64,000 nucleotides of DNA. Source: Caballeronia sp. NK8. GTDB taxonomy: Bacteria > Pseudomonadota > Gammaproteobacteria > Burkholderiales > Burkholderiaceae. This document shows positions 21,019-32,810 of the stretch, piece after piece. A model generated the notes under the pieces. The model was not told where the DNA came from. It did no database searches and saw only the letters and a list, made by a program, of their open reading frames with translations. The first letter of the stretch is position 1; the number at the start of each line of letters is the position of its first letter. The stretch covers positions 2,418,001-2,482,000 of the forward strand of contig NZ_AP024322.1 of the NCBI RefSeq assembly GCF_018408855.1, given 5' to 3'. A program made the translations under genes and the position numbers.

Positions 21019-22968
21019 TCAATGCTGCGTGGCGTGCGCCTTGTTCAGCGCCGATGCCGCGGCGCGCGCGTTATCGCGAAGCGGATTCTTATCTTGCGGG
21101 GCGGCCGCGCCGTTCGCCCCGTCGTGCGCGGACGTCGCGCCGATGAGCGCGCCGAACACCGACGCCCCCTCTTCCGCTGGCAGCGCCGCGCTACGGAATA
21201 CGCCGAACAGTTCGCGTCCGAATCCTGCTTCGTTGTCCGCCTGATAGAGCGGCGCTTGTACTTCCCGCGATGCCCACTCGTTCGCATCGATTTCGATGTC
21301 GAGCACGCCGGCGGGCGCGTCGATCACGAGCATGTCGCCGGTGCGGACCTTGCCGAGCGGTCCTTGCAGCAGCGCCTCAGGCGACACATGAATAACCGCC
21401 GGCACCTTGCCCGACGCGCCCGACATGCGCCCGTCCGTGACCAGTGCGACATGGAAGCCCTGATCCTGCAGCACGCCGAGCAGCGGCGTCAAACGATGCA
21501 GTTCGGGCATGCCGTTCGCGCGCGCGCCCTGGAAGCGCACGACGGCGACGAAATCGCGCTTCAGTTCGCCCTTGTCGAACGCTTCCTGCACTTCCTCTTG
21601 CGAATTGAACACGATGGCCGGCGCCTTCACCATGCGATGCTCCGCCGCAACCGCCGAAATCTTGATGACGCCGCGCCCGAGCTTGCCCTGCATGAGACGC
21701 AGCCCGCCGTCCGGCTGGAACGGCTCGCCGATGCCGCGCAGCACCTTGGTGTCGTGGCTTTCGGGTGCGCCGTCGACCCATTGCAGTTTGCCGTCGATGA
21801 GCTTCGGCTCCTTCGTATAGTGCGAAAGCCCCTTGCCCGCGACCGTCTGCACATCTTCGTGCAACAAGCCGCCTTCGAGCAGATTGCGTACGAGGAACGC
21901 GACGCCGCCCGCCGCGTGGAAGTGGTTCACATCGGCCTTGCCGTTCGGGTAGATCTTCGCGAGTAGCGGCACCACTTGCGAAAGCTCGTCGAAATCGTTC
22001 CAGTCGATCATGATGCCCGCCGCCCGCGCGATCGCCACGAGATGCAGCGTATGGTTGGTCGAGCCGCCCGTCGCCAGCAGCGCGACGATGCCGTTCACGA
22101 TCGCCTTCTCATCGACCACATGGCCGATCGGCGTGTAGTTGCCGCGTTCCAGCGTGATATCGAGCACACGACGCGCGGCCTCGGCCGTGAGCGCGTCGCG
22201 CAGGGGCGTGTGCGGATGCACGAACGCCGAGCTCGGCAAATGCAGGCCCATCACTTCCATGAGCATCTGGTTGCTGTTCGCCGTGCCATAGAACGTGCAG
22301 GTGCCGTGTCCGTGATACGCCGCGGATTCCGCTTCGAGCAGCGCGCCCCGATCGCATTTTCCGGTCGCGAACTCCTGGCGCACTTTGGCCTTGTCGTCAT
22401 TGGTCAAGCCGCTGGTCATCGGGCCGGCGGGCACGAAAATGGTCGGCAGGTGACCGAACTGCAACGCGCCGATGGCCAGCCCCGGCACGATCTTGTCGCA
22501 AATACCGAGGCACAGGGCCGCGTCGAACATGTTGTGCGTGAGCGCCACGGCCGTGCTCATCGCGATGACTTCACGCGAAAAGAGCGACAGTTCCATGCCG
22601 GCGTTGCCTTGCGTGATGCCATCGCACATGGCTGGCACGCCGCCCGCGAATTGCGCGACGCCGCCGTGCTCGCGCGCCGCCTGCTTGATGATGTCGGGGA
22701 AGTTCTTGTACGGCGCGTGCGCGGACAGCATCTCGTTATAGGACGAGACGATGCCGATGTTCGGCTCGCGAATCGCCTTGATCGCTATCTTTTCCTCGCC
22801 TTCGAGTCCGGCGAAGCCGTGCGCCAGATTCGCGCACGAAAGCGCGCCGCGCGCCGGAAACTTGCCGTGGGCGGCATCGATGCGCGCCAGGTATGCGGAA
22901 CGCGTCGGCTTGCTGCGCTCGATGATGCGATCGGTGACTTTTTTGAGTTGCGAATGCGGGGAAACCAT
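21019..22968 (-). CDS. edd: 6-phosphogluconate dehydratase
   Basis: 649 aa, family length slightly extended. IlvD/Edd-family features: [49 protein letters not shown] (Cys ligands of the iron-sulfur cluster), [20 protein letters not shown], and [15 protein letters not shown] near the C-terminus. The last about 40 residues ([16 protein letters not shown] and onward) are an Ala-rich extension. It converts 6-phosphogluconate to KDPG. Two HexR-like boxes lie in the divergent region upstream. Confidence 0.96.
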   Translation of the reverse strand: MVSPHSQLKKVTDRIIERSKPTRSAYLARIDAAHGKFPARGALSCANLAHGFAGLEGEEKIAIKAIREPNIGIVSSYNEMLSAHAPYKNFPDIIKQAAREHGGVAQFAGGVPAMCDGITQGNAGMELSLFSREVIAMSTAVALTHNMFDAALCLGICDKIVPGLAIGALQFGHLPTIFVPAGPMTSGLTNDDKAKVRQEFATGKCDRGALLEAESAAYHGHGTCTFYGTANSNQMLMEVMGLHLPSSAFVHPHTPLRDALTAEAARRVLDITLERGNYTPIGHVVDEKAIVNGIVALLATGGSTNHTLHLVAIARAAGIMIDWNDFDELSQVVPLLAKIYPNGKADVNHFHAAGGVAFLVRNLLEGGLLHEDVQTVAGKGLSHYTKEPKLIDGKLQWVDGAPESHDTKVLRGIGEPFQPDGGLRLMQGKLGRGVIKISAVAAEHRMVKAPAIVFNSQEEVQEAFDKGELKRDFVAVVRFQGARANGMPELHRLTPLLGVLQDQGFHVALVTDGRMSGASGKVPAVIHVSPEALLQGPLGKVRTGDMLVIDAPAGVLDIEIDANEWASREVQAPLYQADNEAGFGRELFGVFRSAALPAEEGASVFGALIGATSAHDGANGAAAPQDKNPLRDNARAAASALNKAHATQH

Positions 22969-23080
22969 CGAAGCTCCTTCGTCTTACGCCCGGCGCGCCT
23001 GCCGTCGAGGTTGGGTGGAATGTTGCGGAGAACGGCGTTCGGTTCGTTGTCGTGCGATATTGCCGTGTTTCGCGATGTTA

Positions 23081-23096
23081 GTAGAAAAACTACATT
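23081..23096. promoter_or_regulatory. HexR-like operator upstream of edd
   Basis: GTAGAAAAACTACATT reads as a near-palindrome (GTAG, five bases, CTAC) with TGTAG-type ends on the minus strand, resembling the TGTA-rich boxes bound by HexR in other proteobacteria. It lies about 113 bases upstream of the edd start. The match to a Burkholderia consensus is inferred, not checked. Confidence 0.5.
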
Positions 23097-23199
23097 GTGA
23101 CAACGTGAATTCCTGCATACATTTTAAGCAACCGCATGATTAGAATCGCTTACAGGGAAACGGTCTACGGGATTTCCCTTAGATTGCGCAGACTGATTC

Positions 23200-23214
23200 T
23201 GTAGTATTTGTACA
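23200..23214. promoter_or_regulatory. Second HexR-like operator, near the hexR promoter
   Basis: TGTAGTATTTGTACA is an imperfect palindrome of the same TGTAGT type as the box near 23085 and lies about 55 bases upstream of the hexR start, where it could mediate autoregulation. Confidence 0.5.
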
Positions 23215-23268
23215 TTCTCGATGTTCGGCTATAGTCCCAAGCAATTTTCAGCATAGGCGAGATTTCCG

Positions 23269-24108
23269 ATGTTGCTGTCTCAAGTCGAAGCGAAGCGCGA
23301 GCAACTGCGGCCGTCCGAGCGCAAGCTGGCCGACTACGTGCTCGAAGCGCCGCGCGAGGTGCTCGACCTGTCGATGACCGATTTCGCGGCGCGCGCCGGC
23401 GTCAGTCAGCCGACCATCGCGCGGTTTTGCCAGGCGCTCGGCTTTTCGGGCTTCCGGGAATTCAAGATTCGCCTCGCTCAGAACATAGCAGCGGACGTTC
23501 CCACCGTTTACCGCGACGTGCGCGCGGACGAGCCGCCCGCGGGCGTCGCGGCCAAGGTGCTCGACCGGACCATCGGCGCGCTGATCGCCGTGCGCAATAC
23601 GCTCTCGTCGGACAGCGTCGCGGCGGCCATCGCGATCCTGGCCGAGGCGCGCCGCATCGAGTTCTACGGCGCGGGCGGATCGGGCATCGCCGCGCTCGAC
23701 ATGCAGCACAAATTTTTTCGATTGGGCGTGCCGTCTGTCGCATACTCCGATCCGCATACGTACACCACTTCTGCCGCGCTACTCGGCGCGGGCGACGTCG
23801 TCGTTGCGATCTCCAATACCGGGCGCACCCGGGACATTCTCGACGCGTGCAGATCGGCGTTGAATGGCGGCGCCAAGGTCATCGCGATCACGCACGGCCA
23901 CTCGCCGCTCGCGCGCTTGGCGACTGTCGGATTGTTCGCAAATGTCGATGAAGACACCGACATTTTTTCGCCGATGACATCGCGCGTGTCACATCTCGCG
24001 ATCGGCGACATTCTGGCGGTTGGTCTGGCGCTGGCGCGCGGGCCGGCGCTCGCGGACAAGCTCGCTGAGGCGAAGGACGTGCTGGAAGGACGGCGGGTGG
24101 GAGCGTAA
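23269..24108 (+). CDS. hexR: HexR/RpiR-family transcriptional regulator
   Basis: 279 aa. The N-terminal RpiR helix-turn-helix covers roughly residues 30-72 (MTDFAARAGVSQPTIARFCQ, then ALGFSGFREFKIRLA). The C-terminal SIS sugar-phosphate binding domain runs from about 128 to 260, with EFYGAGGSGIAALD and AISNTGRTRDILDACR. In Pseudomonas HexR represses edd, gap-1 and zwf and is released by KDPG. Divergent position next to edd-eda and the two paired boxes support the same role here. Confidence 0.9.
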   Translation: MLLSQVEAKREQLRPSERKLADYVLEAPREVLDLSMTDFAARAGVSQPTIARFCQALGFSGFREFKIRLAQNIAADVPTVYRDVRADEPPAGVAAKVLDRTIGALIAVRNTLSSDSVAAAIAILAEARRIEFYGAGGSGIAALDMQHKFFRLGVPSVAYSDPHTYTTSAALLGAGDVVVAISNTGRTRDILDACRSALNGGAKVIAITHGHSPLARLATVGLFANVDEDTDIFSPMTSRVSHLAIGDILAVGLALARGPALADKLAEAKDVLEGRRVGA

Positions 24109-24192
24109 GCGGCAGAGGCGGCGTCGCCCTCGAATGAAGAGTGAACGATCGCCTATGCTGTCCTTATTTCCGCTCGTTTATCTGGATCACAC

Positions 24193-26058
24193 ATGAGCAG
24201 TTCCTTTTCCGTCGAGCGTTTCGAATCGTGCGTCCACAGTGGGAAACCGGATGAAGCCATCGCGCAGCTTTCCGAACTCCATGCATTGCTCCGCGAGCAA
24301 CCATTCACGGATCTGCTGACTTTGATGGCGCCTTCCGGAGCGTGGCCACGACCCAGCAGAGAGGCGTCGCTCGAACGCTTCGCCGCTCGCATGGCGGCGG
24401 CCATCACCGCTCTTATCGGGAATACCGAATTTACGTTCACCGAGGCGCAAGTCACGCGCTTATCGGGCTGTCGCTCGCTCATCCAGCACTTGCTCGGCGC
24501 TGCCCCGCTCAAGAATGCGGATTATGTCGCGCGCAGATTCCTTCCTGCCGTCGCAGAAGACGGGACCGTTCAACTCCCTTTTCCCGACGCGATAAAAAGG
24601 CTCAGCATTCTGTGCAACTCCGAATCGCAGTTGCCACTCGACTATCCCGCGTGCATGCGTGCAGACCCCATTCCCACGCTCAACCTGGCCATCGCGACAG
24701 CCGGTGAGATGCTTCCCGGCAGCGCCGATGCACACCGCAATCGAGAAGCGCTACTCGGCTGGCTCGACAGGACGCTCGATGAACAGAGCGATCTCCGGGA
24801 CATCGAGATTAAGGGATTGCTGGCGCTCTACATGCATTGCACCTATGCGGAAATCGAACACCGGCACGAAATCAAACGAAGCATTAACAAGCTCGTGCGC
24901 AGGACGCTCGCGAACGCCGGGCTGTCTGATCTGATCCCAGACCTCGCCACCTCGCGACGCGCCGGGCGAGCGCGACCGCTCATGCTCGTCGTGCTTGAAG
25001 CCTTCGTGGATGGCCATTCGATCATGCGTACCCATTCCCGCACGTTGTCGGCTGCGCGCGCCCACTTCGACATCGTGGCGATGTGTTCAGCCGACACTAT
25101 CGGAGATCTCGGACGCAAGGTCTTCACACGAGTGATCAATTTGCCTGACCACGAGGGATTTGTGCCCGTCCTCAAGACAATTCGCGACTTTGCGGAGACG
25201 GAAAGCCCTGACGTTCTCTATATGCCGAGTGTTGGCATGTCCTTGTTGTCGATCAGCGTGTCCAATATGCGCCTCGCGCCGCTGCAGATTGCAGGACTCG
25301 GCCATCCCGCCACCACGCACTCGGAGTGCATCGACTATGTGAGCGTCGAGGACGACTACGTCGGCGATCCGGCGTGTTTCAGTGAAGCGCTTCTGAGACT
25401 TCCCAAAGATGGCCAGCCTTATCGGCCTTCGACGTTTATGGAAGCGGTCCCGCCCCGGAGGAAGAAGGCGGCAGGACGGGTAGATATCGGCATCGCCGCG
25501 AGCCTGATGAAGCTCTCGCCGAGCTTTTTGGATGCGTGCCGCCAGGTCTCCGCGCGCAGCAAGGTTCCGGTTCACTTCCATTTTCTGACGAGCGGTGGCG
25601 ACACGGTCACGCTGCTGCATCTGTCGAAAGTGGCCGGACAGGCGATGGTCACGAAAAACGGAACGGTCCTGCCCCACCAGTCCTACATGGACTACGTGAA
25701 CTATCTCAACAACATGGATATGTTCCTGAGCCCGTTCCCCTTCGGCAACACGAACGGCATCGTGGACGCATTCACGGTCGGATTACCGGGCATCTGCAAG
25801 ACTGGCCGGGAAGTGTTCGAGCGCATCGACGGCGCGATGTTCATGCGCGCCTATATGCCCGGCTGGATGGTCGCGGAAACCGCGGAGGAATACATCGAAG
25901 CCGCGGTGCGACTCGCGAACAATCACGACGAGCGTGAATCGCTGCGCCGCTACATGCTCGAAAAGAACGTAGTGCAGCGCTTCTTCGAAGGGCGTCCGGA
26001 AGTCTTCGGTGAAATGGTGCTCGATCTGGTCAACGAGCAACGCCTCAGAACGGCTTGA
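24193..26058 (+). CDS. HMW1C-like cytoplasmic protein N-glycosyltransferase (GT41 type)
   Basis: 621 aa, the length of the Actinobacillus pleuropneumoniae HMW1C enzyme. No signal peptide or membrane segment, so cytoplasmic. Roughly residues 1-240 are the all-alpha domain; the rest is the GT-B part. Diagnostic segments: VDGHSIMRTHSRTLSA (about 273-288), LGHPATTHSECIDYVSVEDD (about 369-388), IGIAASLMKLSP (Lys440), HFHFLTSGGDT, and SPFPFGNTNGIVDAFTVGLP, in which Asn521 and Asp525 fall exactly at the residue numbers reported as essential in the Actinobacillus enzyme. The family transfers glucose or galactose from UDP-sugars to Asn in NX(S/T) of adhesins. It follows hexR by 84 bases and overlaps hemJ tail-to-tail. 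No intact substrate adhesin lies in the window. Sure of family; substrate unknown. Confidence 0.9.
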   Translation: MSSSFSVERFESCVHSGKPDEAIAQLSELHALLREQPFTDLLTLMAPSGAWPRPSREASLERFAARMAAAITALIGNTEFTFTEAQVTRLSGCRSLIQHLLGAAPLKNADYVARRFLPAVAEDGTVQLPFPDAIKRLSILCNSESQLPLDYPACMRADPIPTLNLAIATAGEMLPGSADAHRNREALLGWLDRTLDEQSDLRDIEIKGLLALYMHCTYAEIEHRHEIKRSINKLVRRTLANAGLSDLIPDLATSRRAGRARPLMLVVLEAFVDGHSIMRTHSRTLSAARAHFDIVAMCSADTIGDLGRKVFTRVINLPDHEGFVPVLKTIRDFAETESPDVLYMPSVGMSLLSISVSNMRLAPLQIAGLGHPATTHSECIDYVSVEDDYVGDPACFSEALLRLPKDGQPYRPSTFMEAVPPRRKKAAGRVDIGIAASLMKLSPSFLDACRQVSARSKVPVHFHFLTSGGDTVTLLHLSKVAGQAMVTKNGTVLPHQSYMDYVNYLNNMDMFLSPFPFGNTNGIVDAFTVGLPGICKTGREVFERIDGAMFMRAYMPGWMVAETAEEYIEAAVRLANNHDERESLRRYMLEKNVVQRFFEGRPEVFGEMVLDLVNEQRLRTA

Positions 26059-26461
26059 TCACCACGAGCAAGGTCGCGCCGAGAAGCCCGAGAACCGGAA
26101 GTTCATTGAACATCCGATACCACCTGTCCGAGCGCCTGTTCTCGCCGCGTTGAAACGTGTGAAGCAAGCGCCCGCAATACGCGTGATACACGATGATCAA
26201 CGCGACGATGGTCAGCTTCGCGTGCAACCAGCCCTGCCCCGCGCCGATCCCGACGACGAGCCACAGCCACAGCCCACACGCGAGCGCGGGCACCGCGATG
26301 AACGTCATGAACCGGAACAGCTTGCGCGCCATCAGCAGCAGCCGCGCGGTGGCCGCCGGATCGGTTTCCATCGCGAGATTCACGAAAATGCGCGGCAGAT
26401 AAAAAAGCCCCGCGAACCACGAGGCCACCAGCACGATATGCAGCGATTTGATCCAGAGCAT
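26045..26461 (-). CDS. hemJ: Protoporphyrinogen IX oxidase HemJ (CopD-like membrane protein)
   Basis: 138 aa with four predicted membrane helices. HemJ hallmarks are the N-terminal LWIKSLHIVLVASWFAGLFY (conserved His in helix 1), the LFRFMTFIAVPAL helix, GWLHAKLTIVALIIVYHAYC (His and Lys, third helix) and the end RWYRMFNELPVLGLL with a final KPF. It oxidises protoporphyrinogen IX in heme synthesis when hemG and hemY are absent. It lies 22 bases downstream of proA. The alternative name CopD/DUF420-like is less specific. Confidence 0.88.
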   Translation of the reverse strand: MLWIKSLHIVLVASWFAGLFYLPRIFVNLAMETDPAATARLLLMARKLFRFMTFIAVPALACGLWLWLVVGIGAGQGWLHAKLTIVALIIVYHAYCGRLLHTFQRGENRRSDRWYRMFNELPVLGLLGATLLVVIKPF

Positions 26462-26483
26462 CGTTGTTCTTGTCGACTCGCGC

Positions 26484-27755
26484 TTATTGACGCACTTCGC
26501 CGCGCCCCAGCACGACGTACTTGAGCGAAGTCAGCCCTTCCAGGCCGACCGGGCCGCGCGCGTGCAGCTTGTCGTTCGAAATGCCGATTTCCGCGCCGAG
26601 GCCGAATTCGAAGCCATCGGCGAAGCGCGTCGAAGCGTTGACCATCACGCTCGCCGAATCCACTTCGCGCAGGAAACGCATCGCGCGGTCGTGATCTTCC
26701 GTGCAGATTGCATCGGTGTGATGCGAGCCGTAGCGATTGATATGCTCGATCGCTTCGTCCAGATCGGCGACGACCTTGATCGCGAGAACCGGTGCGAGAT
26801 ATTCCGTGCTCCAGTCTTCTTCGGTCGCATCGACGAGCCCGCCGATCTTCGCCGCTTCGAGCACGGCGCGCGCTTCGGCTTCCACGCGCAGTTCGACTTC
26901 CTTCGCCTGAAACGCGCGCGCGAGTTGCGGCAACGCTTGCTGCGCGATGCCGCGCGCGACGAGCAGCGTTTCCATCGTGTTGCAGGTGCCGTAACGATGC
27001 GTCTTCGCGTTGTCGCAGATCACCGACGCCTTCGCGAGATCCGCGCGATCGTCGACATAGACGTGACAGATGCCGTCGAGGTGCTTGATCATCGGCACGC
27101 GCGATTCTTCCATCAGGCGCGCGATCAGGCTCTTGCCGCCGCGCGGCACGATCACGTCGACGAACTCGGTCATCGTGATGAGCTTGCCCACCGCCGCGCG
27201 GTCCGCCGTCTCGACGACCTGCACCGCGTCCTGCGGCAATCCGGCCGCTTCCAGCCCAACGCCGATCAGCTTCGCGAGCGCCGTATTGCATTCGAGCGCC
27301 TCGGAGCCGCCGCGCAGAATCGTCGCGTTGCCGGATTTGAGGCACAGCGCGGCCGCGTCGATGGTCACGTTCGGCCGCGATTCGTAGATGATGCCGATCA
27401 CGCCGAGCGGCACGCGCATCTGTCCGACCTGAATGCCGCTCGGACGGAACTTGAGCCCGCTGATCTCGCCGATCGGATCGGCCAGTGCGGCCACCTGCCG
27501 CAAGCCTTCGACCATCGTGTTGAGCGCCTTGTCGGAGAGCGTCAGGCGGTCGATGAACGCGGCGTCGTGGCCTTTTTCGCGCGCGCGCGCAAGGTCACGG
27601 CCGTTGGCTTCCTTGAGCGCCTCGCGCTCGCGTTCGATGGCGTCCGCCACCGCGTGCAGCGCCGCATTCTTCGCCGCCGTCGACGCCCGCGCCATCGCGC
27701 GCGACGCCGCACGTGCGCGGCGGCCGAGGTCGGTCATGTATTGATCGATGTTCAT
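26484..27755 (-). CDS. proA: Gamma-glutamyl phosphate reductase (glutamate-5-semialdehyde dehydrogenase)
   Basis: 423 aa from [11 protein letters not shown]. Aldehyde dehydrogenase fold with the catalytic Cys in [14 protein letters not shown] at about residue 257 and NADPH-binding segments such as [18 protein letters not shown] and [34 protein letters not shown] near the C-terminus is typical of ProA. It makes glutamate semialdehyde for proline synthesis. The gene follows holA with a gap of about 108 bases and precedes hemJ. Confidence 0.97.
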   Translation of the reverse strand: MNIDQYMTDLGRRARAASRAMARASTAAKNAALHAVADAIEREREALKEANGRDLARAREKGHDAAFIDRLTLSDKALNTMVEGLRQVAALADPIGEISGLKFRPSGIQVGQMRVPLGVIGIIYESRPNVTIDAAALCLKSGNATILRGGSEALECNTALAKLIGVGLEAAGLPQDAVQVVETADRAAVGKLITMTEFVDVIVPRGGKSLIARLMEESRVPMIKHLDGICHVYVDDRADLAKASVICDNAKTHRYGTCNTMETLLVARGIAQQALPQLARAFQAKEVELRVEAEARAVLEAAKIGGLVDATEEDWSTEYLAPVLAIKVVADLDEAIEHINRYGSHHTDAICTEDHDRAMRFLREVDSASVMVNASTRFADGFEFGLGAEIGISNDKLHARGPVGLEGLTSLKYVVLGRGEVRQ

Positions 27756-27863
27756 CGTGGGTCTCATCCGTGATCCGCTTTCTTGAGCCGCCTTCACGGC
27801 CGAAGCGTCGATGCATCATTCTAAGCCGTTGCACGAATTGCAACAGCGCGTGACAGAAGCGTT

Positions 27864-28955
27864 CTAGCGACGCGGTCGTGGCGCTGGCGCAGCCTGCGCC
27901 GGCTTGCCACTGTGCGCGACGGCCATCGCCAGTTCGAACATGCCAGCCCACGGGTCCGGCGGCGGCTCGCTGCCGCGCTTGCCCGTGCTGCCCGAGAGCC
28001 CCTTCACCTGCCGGTCGAGGCGCGCCGCGAGCGACAGCGCCTTTTCCAGCGCTTCATCCGTCACGCGCGAGAGCGCCGGACCGATCAGCCGTTCGCGCGG
28101 CCCCCAGACGCGGTTCTCGCGCAACAGCGTGGCGAGCGGCTTGCCTGAAGCCACGCCGCGCTTGATGCGCAACAGCGTACGCACCTCTTCGACGAGCGCC
28201 CACAGCACGAGCACGGCGGCTTCGCCTTCGCCCTTCAGGCCATCGAGCATGCGTGCGAGACGGCCGACGTCGCCCGTCAGCATCGCCTCGTTGAGCTTGA
28301 ACACGTCGTAGCGCGCGACGTTCAGCACCGCGTCGTGGATCTGCTCGAACGTGAGCACGCCCTCGGGATACAACAGCCCGAGTTTCTGAATTTCCTGATG
28401 CGCGGCGAGCAGATTGCCTTCCACCCGTTCCGCGATGAACGACAACGCGCGCCGACCTTCCTCGCCGGGCGCGACGCGCTGACCTTGCTGCGCGAGCCGC
28501 TGGCCGACCCACATCGGCAATTGCGCGCGTTCGATCGGATCGATCTTCAGCGCGACGCCCGCGCCGCTCAACGCCGTGAACCAGCCCGCTTTCTGCGTCG
28601 CGCCGTCCACGCGCGGCAGTGTGACGAGCGTCACGACATCCGGGTTATCGGCGTCGGCGAGCGTCTTCAGCGCTTCCGCGCCTTCCTTGCCCGGCTTGCC
28701 GGTGGGAATGCGCAGTTCGATGAGTTGACGGTCGCCGAAGAGCGACATCGATTGCGTCGCGCCGATGAGCGCGCTCCAGTCGAAGCCACGCTCGACGGTG
28801 AACACCGTGCGGTCCGTGAAGCCGCCCGCACGCGCAGCGGCCCGGATGCGGTCGCACGCTTCCTGCGCGAGCAGATGCTCATCGCCATAGACGACGTACA
28901 GACCCTTCAGGCCTTTCGCGAGGTGCGCTTCGAGCGCGTCGAGCTTCAGTTGCAT
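27864..28955 (-). CDS. holA: DNA polymerase III delta subunit
   Basis: 363 aa. HolA features: LYVVYGDEHLLAQEACDRIR at the N-terminus, FGDRQLIELRIPTGKPGKEG, then AERVEGNLLAAHQEIQKLGL and the C-terminal collar region. The subunit opens the sliding clamp as part of the clamp-loader complex. The C-terminus carries a basic Ala/Pro-rich tail (AAPAPRPRR). It sits 21 bases after lptE, continuing the leuS-lptE-holA order standard in proteobacteria. Confidence 0.95.
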   Translation of the reverse strand: MQLKLDALEAHLAKGLKGLYVVYGDEHLLAQEACDRIRAAARAGGFTDRTVFTVERGFDWSALIGATQSMSLFGDRQLIELRIPTGKPGKEGAEALKTLADADNPDVVTLVTLPRVDGATQKAGWFTALSGAGVALKIDPIERAQLPMWVGQRLAQQGQRVAPGEEGRRALSFIAERVEGNLLAAHQEIQKLGLLYPEGVLTFEQIHDAVLNVARYDVFKLNEAMLTGDVGRLARMLDGLKGEGEAAVLVLWALVEEVRTLLRIKRGVASGKPLATLLRENRVWGPRERLIGPALSRVTDEALEKALSLAARLDRQVKGLSGSTGKRGSEPPPDPWAGMFELAMAVAHSGKPAQAAPAPRPRR

Positions 28956-28976
28956 GATGCTGACGGGCGCGGCCGA

Positions 28977-29569
28977 TCAGAGCGGCGGCACCGGCAGCGG
29001 CGCGCGCGGCGCGACGCCCGGTGTCTGTTCGCCCGGCGCCGGATGCAGCGAGCGCACCGTTGCGAGACGGCGCGTCAGCTGATCGACCGCGTCGTTGCGC
29101 ATGTCGTTGTATAGCAGCGTCGCTTCCTGGCCTTTTGCGAGCGTGTATTGATCGCTGTAGGTCATCGAGCGGTTCAGCACGATCGCGCTCGGCGGAATCA
29201 GCAGCGTGCCATCGGCGCCTGCCAGCGAATAGTTCACGTTGTACACGAGCTCGTATTCCTGCACGGCGCCCTGCGCATTCAGGCTCAGCGTGCGCAATCC
29301 CTGACCTTCCGACAGAGTGAGCGTCGCGTCCGGCTTCTCGTAAGGTTTGACGATCACCGTGTCGCTGCCGCCCTGCACCATGCGCTCGAGGCGCGCGACC
29401 ATCTGCGGCACGCCGCCCGTGATCGCGAGCCGCTTGAACGCGTAGTCCTGCTGGCCGCGCAACTGGAAGCCGCACGCGGACAGCATCGCCGCGCCGCCGA
29501 GGAGCGTAAGAAATGAGCGCCTGCTCGTGCTGACTTTCCCGGTCACATCGACTCCCATGGTTGTACGCA

Positions 29570-29570
<1 letters not shown>
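28977..29570 (-). CDS. lptE: LPS-assembly lipoprotein LptE
   Basis: 197 aa. A basic N-region and RSFLTLLGGAAMLSACGFQL give a lipobox with the lipidated Cys at about residue 33, followed at once by the family start GFQLRGQ. The body fits LptE (ITGGVPQMVARLERM, YELVYNVNYSLAG, MRNDAVDQLTRRLA), with a Pro-rich tail. It plugs the LptD barrel encoded at 6626-9016. Its ATG overlaps the leuS stop by one base (TGATG), indicating translational coupling. Confidence 0.93.
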
Positions 29571-32215
<2,645 letters not shown>

Positions 32216-32357
32216 CTACCGATATGGGCGACGAGTCCAGGCGCTGCGGCATTGCTGACACGGCGCGGCGTCGGATTTTCGGGCCTGCTGGCTTCCGCAA
32301 GGCCCGCCGAACGGGGAAAACGGGATTATACCGTTCGATGCGCGGCAACTCGCGCGC

Positions 32358-32798
32358 TTATCGCGCGGGCGCTTGCGCCTGCGGCCGCGCTGGCTGCGTG
32401 ACAAAGCCGATGCGCTCGAGCCCCGCCTGCTGCGCCGCGCCCATCACCTGCGCGATGACCTCATAGCGCGTCGCGCTCGACGCCCGCAAATGCAACTCGG
32501 GTTTTTGCGCCGCCTTGCCGGCATCGGCGAAGCGCGCGCGCATCTGCTCGAAGCTGACGGGCGTGTCGTTCCAGAAGAGCTTGCCGGCGTCGTCGATAGA
32601 CAGCGTGATGGTCTGCGGCGTCTCGCGCGCCGGTTGCGACGCGACTTTCGGCAGATCGAGCCGGATCGCGTGCGTGAACAGCGGCGCGGTGATGATGAAG
32701 ATGACGAGCAGCACGAGCATGACGTCGATGAGCGGCGTCATGTTGATGTCCGCCATGGGCGCGCCGTTGGGCTTCTTGTCGAGTCCGCCGAAGGCCAT
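32358..32798 (-). CDS. exbD: Biopolymer transport protein ExbD/TolR family
   Basis: 146 aa. Short cytoplasmic start, then one membrane helix, TPLIDVMLVLLVIFIITAPL, containing the family's essential membrane Asp at residue 25, followed by a periplasmic domain. With the ExbB/TolQ-type protein upstream (12 bases away) it uses the proton motive force to energise TonB or Tol. Sequence alone does not cleanly separate ExbD from TolR; no tolA, tolB or pal is adjacent. Confidence 0.88.
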   Translation of the reverse strand: MAFGGLDKKPNGAPMADINMTPLIDVMLVLLVIFIITAPLFTHAIRLDLPKVASQPARETPQTITLSIDDAGKLFWNDTPVSFEQMRARFADAGKAAQKPELHLRASSATRYEVIAQVMGAAQQAGLERIGFVTQPARPQAQAPAR

Positions 32799-32810
32799 CG
32801 TCGCACGCTC

